Below, piece by piece: positions 17,722 through 26,604 of a DNA stretch of 64,000 nt. A model generated the notes under the pieces. That model was not told where the DNA came from. It saw only the letters and a program-made list of their open reading frames with translations, and ran no database searches. Numbering within the stretch: position 1 is the stretch's first letter; the number at the start of each line of letters is the position of its first letter. The stretch lies in contig BNBA01000004.1 of the NCBI GenBank assembly GCA_014654535.1, positions 52,805-116,804 on the forward strand. The letters run 5' to 3'. A program made the position numbers and the translations under genes. Source of the DNA: Xanthomonas boreopolis (GTDB taxonomy: Bacteria > Pseudomonadota > Gammaproteobacteria > Xanthomonadales > Xanthomonadaceae).

Positions 17722-18207
17722 TCAACGCTCGCCCGCGTAGGGATCGGCGACGCCGAGTTCGGCCAGGATCTCGCGTTCGAGCTGTTCCATCGCCTCGGCT
17801 TCCCTGTCGTCCTCGTGGTCCCAGCCGAGCAGGTGCAGCGTGCCGTGGACGGTCAGGTGGGCATAGTGCGCGCTCAGTAGCTTGCCCTGCTCGCGGGCCT
17901 CGCGTTCCACCACCGGGGCGCAGATCACCAGGTCGCCGAGCAATGGGAACTTCACGCCCTTGGGCAGGCCTTCGGGGACTTCCGCCGGGAAGCTCAGTAC
18001 GTTGGTGGCGTAGTCCTTGCCGCGGTAGTGGTGATTGAGCGAGCGGCCTTCCTTGGCATCGACCAGGCGGATCGCCAGGTCGGCCTCGCGGATGCGGCCC
18101 TTCAGCGCGGCCGCGACCCACTTGCGGAAGCTCACCGCCGACGGCAACCCGGCGCGGGGCAGGGCGTAGCTGACGGCGACGTCGAGGCGTACCGGTCCGC
18201 GGGTCAT
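17722..18207 (-). CDS. ybeY: YbeY endoribonuclease / rRNA maturation factor
   Basis: YbeY, 161 aa: single-strand-specific metallo-endoribonuclease acting in 16S rRNA 3' end processing and 70S quality control. The zinc motif [11 protein letters not shown] is intact (His121, His125, His131). The ATG at 18207 overlaps the phoH stop by four bases, the usual ybeZ-ybeY coupling. Confidence 0.95.
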   Translation of the reverse strand: MTRGPVRLDVAVSYALPRAGLPSAVSFRKWVAAALKGRIREADLAIRLVDAKEGRSLNHHYRGKDYATNVLSFPAEVPEGLPKGVKFPLLGDLVICAPVVEREAREQGKLLSAHYAHLTVHGTLHLLGWDHEDDREAEAMEQLEREILAELGVADPYAGER

Positions 18208-19190
18208 GGCGAGGCTCCCGTCTGCGCGTCCTGGAGGTCGCGCCTGTCGTAGGCGCTGACGATGCGCGCGACCAGCGGATGGCGCACCACGTCGCGCGAC
18301 TCGAAGAAGGTGAAGCTGACGCCTTCCACGTCGCGCAGCACGTCGATCGCGTCGCGCAGGCCGGACTTGACGTGCTTGGGCAGGTCGATCTGGGTGAGGT
18401 CGCCGGTGATCACCGCGGTCGAGCCGAAGCCCAGGCGCGTCAGGAACATCTTCATCTGCTCGATGGTGGTGTTCTGCGCCTCGTCCAGGATCACGTAGGC
18501 GTCGTTGAGCGTGCGCCCGCGCATGTAGGCCAGCGGCGCGATCTCGATGACGTTCTTCTCCAGCAGCTTCACCACCTTCTCGACGCCGAGCATCTCGTAC
18601 AGCGCGTCGTAGAGCGGGCGCAGGTACGGGTCGACCTTCTGGCTCAGGTCGCCGGGCAGGAAGCCGAGCTTCTCGCCGGCCTCCACCGCCGGGCGCACCA
18701 GGACCAGCCGCTGCACGCGCGACTCGTTCAGCGCCTCGACCGCGCTGGCGACCGCCAGGAAGGTCTTGCCGGTGCCGGCCGGGCCGATGCCGAAGTTGAT
18801 GTCGTGCGTGGCGATCAGGTGCAGGTACCTGGCCTGGTTGGCGCCGCGCCCGCGGATGGTGCCGCGCTTGACCTTGATGGCCACTTCCTGCGGCGCGTAC
18901 TCGCGCCGGGCCACGTGCTCGACGTTGGCCTCGTTGAGGCGCAGGTGGATCGCATGGCTGTCGAACGTGGTGCCGGCGGCCTCGTCGTAGAGCGCGCGCA
19001 GCAGCTTCTCGGCCGCGGCGGCCGCCGCTTCCGGGCCGGTGACGCGGAACACGTTGCCGCGATTGGCGATCTCCACGCCGAGCTTGAGCTCGATCTGGCG
19101 CAGGTGTTCGTCGAACGGTCCGGCCAGGTTGGACAGGCGCTCGGTATCGACGGGATCGAGGGTGAAGTCGCGTTGCGCGGGTGTGGTCAT
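18204..19190 (-). CDS. phoH: PhoH-family ATPase (YbeZ)
   Basis: PhoH-like P-loop ATPase, 328 aa, cytoplasmic and functionally tied to YbeY. Walker A GPAGTGKT at residues 136-143, Walker [12 protein letters not shown] and the [10 protein letters not shown] motif are present; an N-terminal KH-like region precedes them. It is coupled to ybeY downstream. Upstream is a divergent tetR gene rather than miaB, which lies 4 kb away. Confidence 0.93.
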   Translation of the reverse strand: MTTPAQRDFTLDPVDTERLSNLAGPFDEHLRQIELKLGVEIANRGNVFRVTGPEAAAAAAEKLLRALYDEAAGTTFDSHAIHLRLNEANVEHVARREYAPQEVAIKVKRGTIRGRGANQARYLHLIATHDINFGIGPAGTGKTFLAVASAVEALNESRVQRLVLVRPAVEAGEKLGFLPGDLSQKVDPYLRPLYDALYEMLGVEKVVKLLEKNVIEIAPLAYMRGRTLNDAYVILDEAQNTTIEQMKMFLTRLGFGSTAVITGDLTQIDLPKHVKSGLRDAIDVLRDVEGVSFTFFESRDVVRHPLVARIVSAYDRRDLQDAQTGASP

Positions 19191-19291
19191 GAGGCGTTCG
19201 GAGCGGCGCCGTGCCGCGAGGCGCGGCCGGGCAGGGAACCAAGGTTAGCGCGTCGGCGCGGCAAACCCCAGCGCCGCGGAATTCACCCGGC

Positions 19292-19317
19292 CTTAATTAA
19301 ATATGGATTTAAATACC
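19292..19317. promoter_or_regulatory. AT-rich promoter/operator region of the tetR export operon
   Basis: A sharply AT-rich block in a 70 % GC context, with two self-complementary words, TTAATTAA and ATTTAAAT, at the 5' end of the tetR gene. It likely holds the promoter and the TetR operator of the tetR-hlyD-ABC operon. It overlaps the first ATG of that gene. Confidence 0.45.
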
Positions 19318-20028
19318 GTCATGGTCGATCCCAAGCCACCTCGAGACGCCGCCGGCAAGCGCGCGGCCGGCACCCGCAAGCGCGCCGCACGGCCCCGCGC
19401 GCCGGGGCGGCCGGCGGTGGCCAACGGCCAGGACCACCAGGCCGGCCTGCTCGATGCGGCGCTGGCGTGCTTCGCCGAGCAAGGCATCGCCGGCACGCGG
19501 ATGCGCGACGTCGCCCAGCGTGCCGGCGTCACCCCCGCGCTGGTGAACTACTACTTCGGCGACAAGGAGCAACTGCTGCGCAGCGTGGTGGAGACGCGGC
19601 TGCGGCCGGTCGCCGCCGGGCTGGTCTCGCGCCTGGCCGCCGCCGGCGACGACCTGCCCGCGACGGTGCACGCCTTCGTCGAGGGCGTGGTGGCCGTGGT
19701 CGAGCAGAACCCCTGGTGGCCGCAGCTGTGGGTACGCGAGGTGTTGTGCGAGGGCGGCGCGCTGCGCGGCCTGCTGACCGACGAGGTCGGCCCGCAGGTC
19801 GCCCGGATGATGGCGGCGCGTTTCGCCGACGCGCAGGCGCGCGGCGAGCTCAATCCCGGCCTGGACCCGCGCCTGCTGATGACCTCGCTGGTCGGATTGA
19901 CGATGTTTCCCGCTGCGGGCGCGCCGATCTGGCGGCGCCTGCTGGGGGCGGAGGAACTGGGCATGGACGCGGTGGCCGGGCATGCGCTGGCGCTGCTGTG
20001 GCACGGGGCGTGGAGCGGGCCGCGCTGA
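19303..20028 (+). CDS. TetR-family repressor of the adjacent ABC exporter
   Basis: 241 aa. A basic, low-complexity N-terminus precedes the TetR helix-turn-helix (about residues 48-92, RMRDVAQRAGVTPALVNYYFGDKEQLL), followed by a helical ligand-binding domain. It heads an operon with a membrane fusion lipoprotein, ABC ATPase and ABC-2 permease, the arrangement of E. coli CecR with YbhG-YbhF-YbhS/R, so local autoregulation is likely. The ATG at 19303 lies inside an AT-rich operator-like block; the ATG at 19321 (MVDPKPP) may be the true start. Inducer unknown. Confidence 0.85.
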   Translation: MDLNTVMVDPKPPRDAAGKRAAGTRKRAARPRAPGRPAVANGQDHQAGLLDAALACFAEQGIAGTRMRDVAQRAGVTPALVNYYFGDKEQLLRSVVETRLRPVAAGLVSRLAAAGDDLPATVHAFVEGVVAVVEQNPWWPQLWVREVLCEGGALRGLLTDEVGPQVARMMAARFADAQARGELNPGLDPRLLMTSLVGLTMFPAAGAPIWRRLLGAEELGMDAVAGHALALLWHGAWSGPR

Positions 20029-20060
20029 GCGGCCGGTATTCGGAAACGACGGAGAACGCG

Positions 20061-21023
20061 ATGCGCAAGCTGCTCCTCATCCTTTCGTGCGCCGTCCTGG
20101 CGCTGGCCGGCGGTTGCCGGCGCGAGCCCGATCCGCTGTTGGGTACGCTGGAGTGGGACCGGATCACGCTGCCCGCGCCGGCGGCGGAACGCATCGTGGC
20201 GATGGACGTACGCGAGGGCCAGCAGGTCGCGGCCGGCACGCGGTTGATGCAGTTGGAGCTGGTGCGTACCCGTTCGCAGCTGCAGGGCCTGCAGGAGCAG
20301 GCCCGCCAACGCGAGCAGGCGCTGCAGGAACTGGTGGCCGGCCCGCGCACGGAGCAGATCGCGCAGGCCCGCGCGCAGCTGGCCTCGGCGCGGGCGCAGG
20401 CCCGCGATGCCACCGCCTACTACGCGCGCCTGCAGCCGCTGGGCCGGCAGCAACTGGTCGCGGCCGCCGACGTCGATCGCGCGCGCGCCGCCGCCGGCGA
20501 TGCGCAGGCGCAGGTGCGCGCGGCCGAACAGGCCCTGCTGGAGCTGGAGCGCGGCAACCGGGCCGAGGACATCGCGCAGGGCGAGGCGGCCTTGCGTGCC
20601 GCGCAGGCCGACGCCGCGGTGCAGGCGGTCAACCTGGAGAAACTGGACATCGTGGCCCCGCGCGCCGGCCGCGTGGACAGCCTGCCGTACAAGCTGGGCG
20701 ACCAGGCGCCGGTCGGCGCTTCGCTGGCGGTGATGCTGGTCGGCGATGCGCCGTATGCGCGCATCTACGTGCCGGCCACCCTGCGCGGGCGCGTGGCCAT
20801 CGGCCAGGCGTTGCAGGTCAGCGTGGACGGCAGCGGCCAGGTGTACCGAGGACGGATCCGTGCGATCCGCAGCGAGCCGATGTTCACTCCCTATTACGCG
20901 CTCTCCGGCGGCGATGCCGAACGCCTGACCTACCTGGCCGAGGTGCAGCTGCCGGCGAGCGCGAAGGACCTGCCGGTGGGCGTGCCGGTGCGGGCGCGGC
21001 TGGCGGACGACGCCCATGAATGA
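20061..21023 (+). CDS. HlyD/YbhG-type periplasmic adaptor lipoprotein
   Basis: Membrane fusion protein, 320 aa, with a signal ending ALAGGC (putative acylated Cys19), lipoyl half-motifs (MDVREGQQVAAGTRLMQLEL and DIVAPRAGRVDSLP) flanking a long alanine-rich coiled coil (about 70-205), and a beta-barrel C-terminus. The ATG at 20061 follows GGAG by seven bases. It overlaps the ATPase gene by eight bases and works with it and the permease in export. Confidence 0.85.
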   Translation: MRKLLLILSCAVLALAGGCRREPDPLLGTLEWDRITLPAPAAERIVAMDVREGQQVAAGTRLMQLELVRTRSQLQGLQEQARQREQALQELVAGPRTEQIAQARAQLASARAQARDATAYYARLQPLGRQQLVAAADVDRARAAAGDAQAQVRAAEQALLELERGNRAEDIAQGEAALRAAQADAAVQAVNLEKLDIVAPRAGRVDSLPYKLGDQAPVGASLAVMLVGDAPYARIYVPATLRGRVAIGQALQVSVDGSGQVYRGRIRAIRSEPMFTPYYALSGGDAERLTYLAEVQLPASAKDLPVGVPVRARLADDAHE

Positions 21024-21963
21024 CGCCGGCGGCGGCATCGCGATCCGCGCGCACGGGCTGACCAAGCGCTTCGGCGATTTCACCGCCGTCGACCACGTCG
21101 ACCTGAGCGTGCCGCGCGCGCAGGTCTACGGCTTCCTCGGGCCGAACGGCTCCGGCAAGTCCACCACCATCCGCATGCTGTGCGGGCTGCTCACGCCCAG
21201 CGACGGCGACGTGGAGGTGCTGGGCCTGCCGATCCCCGAGCAGGCCGAGGCGCTGCGCCGGCGCATCGGCTACATGACCCAGCGCTTTTCGCTGTACGAG
21301 GACCTCACCGTGCGCGAGAACCTGCAGTTCCTCGCCACGGTGCAGGGCCTGCCGCGCGCGCGCCGCAACGCGCGCGTGGAGGAGCTGCTGCACGCCTACG
21401 ACCTGGAGGCCTTGCAGAAGCAGCTCGCCGGCACGATGAGCGGCGGCCAGAAGCAGCGCCTGGCGCTCGCCGGCGCGGTGGTGCACGAGCCGCAGCTGCT
21501 GCTGCTCGACGAGCCGACCAGCGCGGTCGATCCGGAATCGCGGCGCGGCTTCTGGGAAAAGCTGTTCGAGCTGGCCGACGGCGGCACCACGTTGCTGGTA
21601 TCCACCCACTACATGGACGAGGCCGAGCGCTGCCATCGCATCGCCATCCTCGAGCGCGGGCGCCTGGTGGCCGACGGCACGCCGGCCGAGCTGACCGGGC
21701 GCCTGGAGGGGCGCACGCTGGGCGTACGCAGCCCGGCGCTGCGGCAGGCGCAGAAGATCCTGCACGCCGTGGACGGCGTGCTCTCGGTGGCGCAGATCGG
21801 CAACGAGCTGCGCGTGTTGTGCGCGCCGGGACGGGGCGACCCGGACGCGCTCGCCGCGGCATTGCGCGAACGCGGCCTGGAGGCGCAGGTGGCCCGCATC
21901 GAGCCCAGCCTGGAAGACGTGTTCGTCGCCGCGACCCGCGGCCGCGAGGAGGAGGGCGCATGA
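21016..21963 (+). CDS. ABC exporter ATP-binding protein (YbhF-like)
   Basis: DrrA/YbhF-class ATPase, 315 aa, single nucleotide-binding domain: Walker A GPNGSGKST, signature MSGGQKQRLALAGAVV, Walker B LLLLDEPTSAVDP, and H-loop STHYMDEAERC. The C-terminal extension ends with the family's EPSLEDVFVAATRG. E. coli YbhF has two such domains fused; here there is one, so a homodimer is expected. Coupled to the permease by an ATGA overlap. Confidence 0.9.
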   Translation: MNDAGGGIAIRAHGLTKRFGDFTAVDHVDLSVPRAQVYGFLGPNGSGKSTTIRMLCGLLTPSDGDVEVLGLPIPEQAEALRRRIGYMTQRFSLYEDLTVRENLQFLATVQGLPRARRNARVEELLHAYDLEALQKQLAGTMSGGQKQRLALAGAVVHEPQLLLLDEPTSAVDPESRRGFWEKLFELADGGTTLLVSTHYMDEAERCHRIAILERGRLVADGTPAELTGRLEGRTLGVRSPALRQAQKILHAVDGVLSVAQIGNELRVLCAPGRGDPDALAAALRERGLEAQVARIEPSLEDVFVAATRGREEEGA

Positions 21964-23048
21964 AGATCGCGCAGATCTACGCGGTCATGGTCAAGGAGGT
22001 GCGGCAGATGATGCGCGACCGCATGACCCTGGCGATGATGATCGGGATCCCGACGCTGCAACTGCTGCTGTTCGGCTATGCGATCAACCTGGACGTGCGC
22101 AACCTGCCGGCGGCGGTGGCCGACCTGGCCGACACGGCGGCCTCGCGCGCGCTGGTGCGCGACATGCTGGCGACCGGGGTGGTCGAGCCGGTCGCCGCCG
22201 CGCGCACCCCGGCCGAGATCCAGTCGCTGATCCGGGCCGGCACGATCGAGGTCGGCATCGTGGTGCCGCCGGATTTCGAGCGCCGGCTGGGCGAAGGCCG
22301 CGAGGTGATGCAGGTGATCGTCGACGGCGCCGATACCTCGGTGCAGGCCGCCGCGCGCCAGCTGGCGCAGATGCCGCTGGACGGGCGCATGTCCAGCGCG
22401 CAATCGCAGGCGCGCATCAGCGTGCTGCCGCTGTACAACCCGCAGCGGGTGTCGGCGATCAACGTGGTGCCGGGCCTGATCGGGGTGATCCTGACCATGA
22501 CCCTGGTGATGTTCACGGCGATGGCGATCGTGCGCGAGCGCGAACGCGGCAACCTGGAGATGCTGATCGCCACGCCGGTGTCCAGCGCCGAGCTGATGGT
22601 CGGCAAGGTGCTGCCCTACATCGCGGTGGGGCTGATCCAGGCCACGGTGATCCTGGTGCTGGGCGGCTTGCTGTTCGACGTGCCGGTGCGCGGCGGGCTG
22701 CCCGCGGTCTACGCGGCATCGATGCTGCTGATCGTGGCGAACCTCAGCCTGGGGCTGCTGATCTCCACGCGCGCGCAGTCGCAGTTCCAGTCGATGCAGA
22801 TGACGTTCTTCCTGTTCCTGCCCTCGATCCTGCTGTCGGGCTTCATGTTCCCCTTCGACGGCATGCCCAGGCTGGCGCAGTGGCTGGCCGAGGCGCTGCC
22901 GCTGACCCACTTCATCCGGCTGATCCGCGGCACCATGCTGCGCGGCGCCTCGCCGTCGGAGTTGTGGCCGGACGCGCTGGCGCTGGTGGTGTTCACCGCG
23001 GTGATGATGACGCTGGCGATCTCGCGCTTCCGCAAGCGGCTGGATTGA
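21960..23048 (+). CDS. ABC-2 type export permease (YbhS/YbhR-like)
   Basis: 362 aa. One N-terminal helix (residues about 22-42), a large periplasmic domain (about 45-170), then five C-terminal helices including the ABC-2 signature around RERERGNLEMLIATPVS and LPLTHFIRLIRG. Only one permease gene is present where E. coli has two (YbhS, YbhR), consistent with a homodimeric transporter. Substrate unknown; efflux of drugs or cell-surface components is typical. Confidence 0.9.
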   Translation: MKIAQIYAVMVKEVRQMMRDRMTLAMMIGIPTLQLLLFGYAINLDVRNLPAAVADLADTAASRALVRDMLATGVVEPVAAARTPAEIQSLIRAGTIEVGIVVPPDFERRLGEGREVMQVIVDGADTSVQAAARQLAQMPLDGRMSSAQSQARISVLPLYNPQRVSAINVVPGLIGVILTMTLVMFTAMAIVRERERGNLEMLIATPVSSAELMVGKVLPYIAVGLIQATVILVLGGLLFDVPVRGGLPAVYAASMLLIVANLSLGLLISTRAQSQFQSMQMTFFLFLPSILLSGFMFPFDGMPRLAQWLAEALPLTHFIRLIRGTMLRGASPSELWPDALALVVFTAVMMTLAISRFRKRLD

Positions 23049-23049
23049 G

Positions 23050-23074
23050 GGTTCTCCACAGTCGTTGTGGAACC
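23050..23074. terminator. Hairpin after the ABC export operon
   Basis: GGGTTCTCCACA and TGTGGAACCC form an imperfect stem around GTCGT immediately after the permease stop. The operon converges on miaB here. No T-run follows, so intrinsic termination is uncertain. Confidence 0.35.
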
Positions 23075-23088
23075 CGGCTGCAGCAACC

Positions 23089-23097
23089 TGTGGATAA
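23089..23097. promoter_or_regulatory. Perfect DnaA-box sequence
   Basis: TGTGGATAA is the exact complement of the consensus DnaA box TTATCCACA. It is isolated, between convergent operons, with no other box or AT-rich unwinding region in view, so it is not an origin. It may be a titration or regulatory site, or chance. Confidence 0.4.
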
Positions 23098-23165
23098 CGG
23101 CCGCAGGGGGCCGCGGCGCAAGGGATCGAGCCGGATTGGCGAAAAAACCGCCAGGCCCGGCCGGC

Positions 23166-24614
23166 TCAGGACGCGTCGGCGTCCCCGCCCAGCTGGACGC
23201 GGCCGCGCAGCGAGTTGGTCAGCGCCTCGGTGATCAGCACGTCCACGAACTGGCCGACCAGGCGCGGATGGCCGGGGAAGTTCACCGAGCGCATGTTCTC
23301 GGTCTTGCCGGTCAGCTCGTTCGGGTTCTTCTTCGACGGCCCTTCGACCAGCACGGTCTGCACGGTGCCGACCATCCGCTGCGAGATGCCCGCGGCGTAT
23401 TCGTTGATGTGCTTCTGCAGCCGCTCCAGGCGCGCGTGCTTGACCGCCTCGGGCGTATCGTCGTCGAGGTCCGCGGCCGGGGTGCCGGGGCGGCGCGAGT
23501 AGATGAAGGAGAAGCTCTGGTCGAAGCCCACGTCCTCGATCAGCTTCATGGTCTTCTCGAAGTCGGCGTCGGTCTCGCCCGGAAAGCCGACGATGAAGTC
23601 CGAGCTGATCGAGATGTCCGGGCGCACCGCGCGCAGCTTGCGGATCTTCGACTTGAACTCCAGCGCGGTGTAGCCGCGCTTCATCGCGGCGAGGATGCGG
23701 TCGCTGCCGGCCTGCACCGGCAGGTGCAGGTAGTTGGCCAGTTGCGGCACGTCGCGATAGGCGTCCACCAGGGAGTCGGAGAACTCCAGCGGGTGCGAGG
23801 TGGTGAAGCGGATGCGGCCGATGCCCTCGATCTGGGCGATGGTGCGGATCAGCAGGCCCAGGTCGGCGACTTCGCCGCCTTCCATCGGCCCGCGGTAGGC
23901 GTTGACGTTCTGGCCGAGCAGGTTGATCTCGCGCACGCCCTGTGCCGCCAGTTGCGCCACTTCCACCAGCACGTCCTCGAACGGCCGGCTGACCTCGGTG
24001 CCGCGGGTGTAGGGCACCACGCAGAACGAGCAGTACTTCGAGCACCCTTCCATGATCGAGACGAACGCGCTCGGGCCTTCGGCGCGCGGCTCGGGCAGGC
24101 GGTCGAACTTCTCGATCTCCGGGAAGCTGATGTCCACCTGCGGCCGGTTCTGCTCGCGGCGGGCGCGGATCAGCTCGGGCAGGCGGTGCAGGGTCTGCGG
24201 GCCGAACACCAGGTCCACGTACGGCGCGCGCTTGACGATGGCCTCGCCCTCCTGCGAGGCCACGCAGCCGCCTACGCCGATGATCACGTCGCGGCCGTTG
24301 CCCTTCAGCGCCTTCCAGCGGCCGAGCTGGCTGAACACCTTCTCCTGCGCCTTCTCGCGGATCGAACAGGTGTTGACCAGGACGACGTCGGCCTCCTCCG
24401 GGTCGTCGGTCAGTTCCAGCCCCTCGGCCTGCGCGAGCACGTCGGCCATCTTGGCCGAGTCGTACTCGTTCATCTGGCACCCGTGGGTCTTGATGTACAG
24501 CTTCCCGCGCGCACCGCCCGGGATGGCCGGGCGCTGGCCGGGCAAGGGCACGAGCGTGGGGGAATCCACGGCAACGGCCGTGGCGGGGATTTCGGAGGCG
24601 GGCGTCCCGGGCAT
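23166..24614 (-). CDS. miaB: tRNA-2-methylthio-N6-dimethylallyladenosine synthase
   Basis: MiaB methylthiotransferase, 482 aa: adds the 2-methylthio group to i6A37 of tRNAs reading UNN codons. N-terminal UPF0004 cysteines (Cys46, Cys83, Cys117) bind one 4Fe-4S cluster, the radical-SAM triad CSKYCSFC (Cys191, 195, 198) the other, and a TRAM domain closes the protein. About 35 extra residues precede the conserved [13 protein letters not shown]. In many gammaproteobacteria miaB directly precedes phoH; here the plus-strand export operon lies between them. Confidence 0.95.
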   Translation of the reverse strand: MPGTPASEIPATAVAVDSPTLVPLPGQRPAIPGGARGKLYIKTHGCQMNEYDSAKMADVLAQAEGLELTDDPEEADVVLVNTCSIREKAQEKVFSQLGRWKALKGNGRDVIIGVGGCVASQEGEAIVKRAPYVDLVFGPQTLHRLPELIRARREQNRPQVDISFPEIEKFDRLPEPRAEGPSAFVSIMEGCSKYCSFCVVPYTRGTEVSRPFEDVLVEVAQLAAQGVREINLLGQNVNAYRGPMEGGEVADLGLLIRTIAQIEGIGRIRFTTSHPLEFSDSLVDAYRDVPQLANYLHLPVQAGSDRILAAMKRGYTALEFKSKIRKLRAVRPDISISSDFIVGFPGETDADFEKTMKLIEDVGFDQSFSFIYSRRPGTPAADLDDDTPEAVKHARLERLQKHINEYAAGISQRMVGTVQTVLVEGPSKKNPNELTGKTENMRSVNFPGHPRLVGQFVDVLITEALTNSLRGRVQLGGDADAS

Positions 24615-24688
24615 GGCGCTTATTCCAGACGGGTGGCGGAGCGGGGGCGGCCACCAGGGGCGGCCGCGGCGAGCCGGCTATTGTAGAA

Positions 24689-24819
24689 CGTGCCATGCCC
24701 CTTGAAGCGCATTCCCGCGGCCGGTGCCACCGCGGGAATGCGTTGCGGTCCTTGGCAAGACGGGTCGGCCTTGCCCCGGCCCAAGCACGCGGATGCCGCA
24801 CTCCAAAGGGCATGGCACG
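24689..24819. repeat. Nested palindromic element between miaB and the transglycosylase
   Basis: Outer arms CGTGCCATGCCC (24689-24700) and GGGCATGGCACG (24808-24819) enclose a perfect 13-base hairpin CGCATTCCCGCGG / CCGCGGGAATGCG (24708-24720 and 24730-24742) and GGC-rich weak repeats. This differs from the GTGGGAG family. It fills most of the 276-base divergent gap. It looks like a small dispersed repeat, perhaps non-autonomous, but a second copy is not visible in this window. Confidence 0.55.
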
Positions 24820-24890
24820 CTCTGGCGGCAACAAACCCTTTTCGCGCCAAGCACTTGGCAACGCCCGGCGGAGCTGGGAGACTTCGCGCC

Positions 24891-25799
24891 ATGAAGGGGA
24901 TACCGGGGATGCTGGGGCTGCTGTTCGCCACGCTGTCGGCTGCGCCGGCCAGCGCCGGCACCCTGTACAAGTGCATCGGCGGCGACGGGATCCCCAGCTA
25001 CGTGAGCAAGCGCGTCCATGGCGCCTCGTGCAGCGTGGTCGGCAACTACAAGCCCGAGCGCCGCGCGTCCGCCAGGCCGGCGCCGGCCAAGCCCCGGCCC
25101 GCCGTGGCGAGCGCCGAGCCGGCGAAGACGGCGGTGCCGCCGGTCGCCGCTTCGGTCGCGCCCAAGTCCGTGGCGCCGATGCCGGCCCCGGCGAACCCGC
25201 GCGGATTGCCGCAGCGGGTCGTCAGCGGGCAGCTCTATTCCTACATGAAGGACGGCGTGCGCCACTACACCAGCGCACGCCCGACGCAGACCGCGAGCAT
25301 CGAAGGGCTGCGCACGATCCGCTACAGCTTCATCGAGACCTGCTACGCGTGCGCGGTCAACCCCGGCGTCAACTTCGGGACCGTCCGCCTCAACACCGCG
25401 GCCTACCAGGGCGAGATCGCCGCCGCCGCGCGCGAGTTCGGCGTGGAGGAGGCGGTCGTGCGCGCGATCATCCACGCCGAATCGGCCTACAACCCGATGG
25501 CGCTGAGCCGGGCGGGCGCGCAGGGGCTGATGCAGTTGATGCCGGCCACGGCGCGGCGCTTCGGCGTCGCCGATTCCTACGATGCCGGCCAGAACATCCG
25601 CGGCGGCGTGCAATACCTGGCCTGGCTGCTCAAGCGCTTCGACGGCAACCTGACCCTGGCCGCGGCCGGCTACAACGCGGGCGAGGGCGCGGTGGACAAG
25701 TACGGCGGGGTGCCGCCCTACGCCGAGACCCAGCGCTACGTACAGCGCGTGGGCGTGCTGGCCGAGCGCTACCGCGGCGTGCTGGCCTCGGTCCAGTAG
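24891..25799 (+). CDS. Periplasmic lytic transglycosylase (SLT domain)
   Basis: 302 aa. Signal peptide (to about residue 22, ASAG), a DUF4124-like segment TLYKCIGGDGIPSYVS, a proline/alanine-rich linker with a second copy-like GQLYSYMKDGVRHYTS, then a C-terminal goose-lysozyme/Slt70 domain from about residue 165. The catalytic glutamate is in IIHAESAYNP, followed by SRAGAQGLMQLMPATA and AAAGYNAGEGAV. It cleaves peptidoglycan to anhydro-muropeptides. Start at ATG 24891, after GGGAG. Not part of an operon with petABC, which has its own promoter. Confidence 0.88.
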   Translation: MKGIPGMLGLLFATLSAAPASAGTLYKCIGGDGIPSYVSKRVHGASCSVVGNYKPERRASARPAPAKPRPAVASAEPAKTAVPPVAASVAPKSVAPMPAPANPRGLPQRVVSGQLYSYMKDGVRHYTSARPTQTASIEGLRTIRYSFIETCYACAVNPGVNFGTVRLNTAAYQGEIAAAAREFGVEEAVVRAIIHAESAYNPMALSRAGAQGLMQLMPATARRFGVADSYDAGQNIRGGVQYLAWLLKRFDGNLTLAAAGYNAGEGAVDKYGGVPPYAETQRYVQRVGVLAERYRGVLASVQ

Positions 25800-25864
25800 C
25801 GCCGCTCGGCCCGGCTTCGCGGGCATGTCGCCGCCGGCCGGGGCATCTTTCCTTCGCCGACGCA

Positions 25865-25894
25865 TTGTCTGTCCATTAAGCCTTCCGCTACACT
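25865..25894 (+). promoter_or_regulatory. Promoter for petABC
   Basis: TTGTCT (25865-25870), 18-base spacer, TACACT (25889-25894), about 80 bases before petA. One of the best sigma-70-like promoters in the window, as expected for a respiratory operon. Confidence 0.55.
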
Positions 25895-25972
25895 CGCCCC
25901 GGATTCATCGCGGCTCGACCCCCCGCGGGCCGCTGGCAGCCTCAAGCTACCTAATACAGATCGGAGAGCCGG

Positions 25973-26602
25973 ATGGCCAACGATGGGGTTAACGAGCCCG
26001 CCAACACGGGACGTCGACGGTTCCTGACCGCGACAACCGCAGTGGTCGGCGCGGTAGGAGCAGGGTTTCTAGCGGTACCTTTCGTCAAATCGTGGAACCC
26101 GAGCGCGCGCGCCAAGCTGGCCGGTGCGCCGGTGACCGCCGACATCAGCGCCCTGCAGGAAGGCCAGCGCCTGATCCTCGAGTGGCGCGGCCAGCCGATC
26201 TGGATCGTCAAGCGGTCCAAGGCCATCCTCGATGCGCTGCCGTCGCTGGACGGCCGGCTCAAGGACCCCAAGTCCGAGAACAAGGACCAGCAGCCGGAGT
26301 ACGTGCTGAAGAACGTCGAGTACCGCTCGATCAAGCCCGAGATATCGGTGCTGGTCGGCCTGTGCACGCACCTGGGCTGCTCGCCCGAGATGGTCGCCGA
26401 GATCCGGCCCGAGCCCTACGACCCGCAGTGGAAGGGCGGCTACTTCTGCCCTTGCCACAAGTCGCGCTTCGACATGTCCGGCCGCGTCTTCGACGGCGTG
26501 CCGGCGCCGATCAACCTGCTGGTGCCGCCGCACCATTACCAGGACGACAACACGATCGTGATCGGCGTGGATCCGTCCGGCAACAGCACGGGGGCTGCCT
26601 GA
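25973..26602 (+). CDS. petA: Cytochrome bc1 Rieske iron-sulfur subunit
   Basis: Ubiquinol-cytochrome c reductase Rieske protein, 209 aa. Twin-arginine segment GRRRFLTA and one membrane anchor (about 21-38) precede the 2Fe-2S domain with CTHLGC (Cys131, His133, Cys136) and CPCHKS (Cys159, Cys161, His162). It passes electrons from ubiquinol to cytochrome c1 at the periplasmic face. First gene of petABC, two bases before petB, with GGAG before the ATG. Confidence 0.96.
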   Translation: MANDGVNEPANTGRRRFLTATTAVVGAVGAGFLAVPFVKSWNPSARAKLAGAPVTADISALQEGQRLILEWRGQPIWIVKRSKAILDALPSLDGRLKDPKSENKDQQPEYVLKNVEYRSIKPEISVLVGLCTHLGCSPEMVAEIRPEPYDPQWKGGYFCPCHKSRFDMSGRVFDGVPAPINLLVPPHHYQDDNTIVIGVDPSGNSTGAA

Positions 26603-26604
26603 GC

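Noticed and set aside
23050..23165. Replication origin near the DnaA box
   Set aside because: Only one box, no AT-rich unwinding element and no dnaA, dnaN, gyrB or rpmH neighbours.
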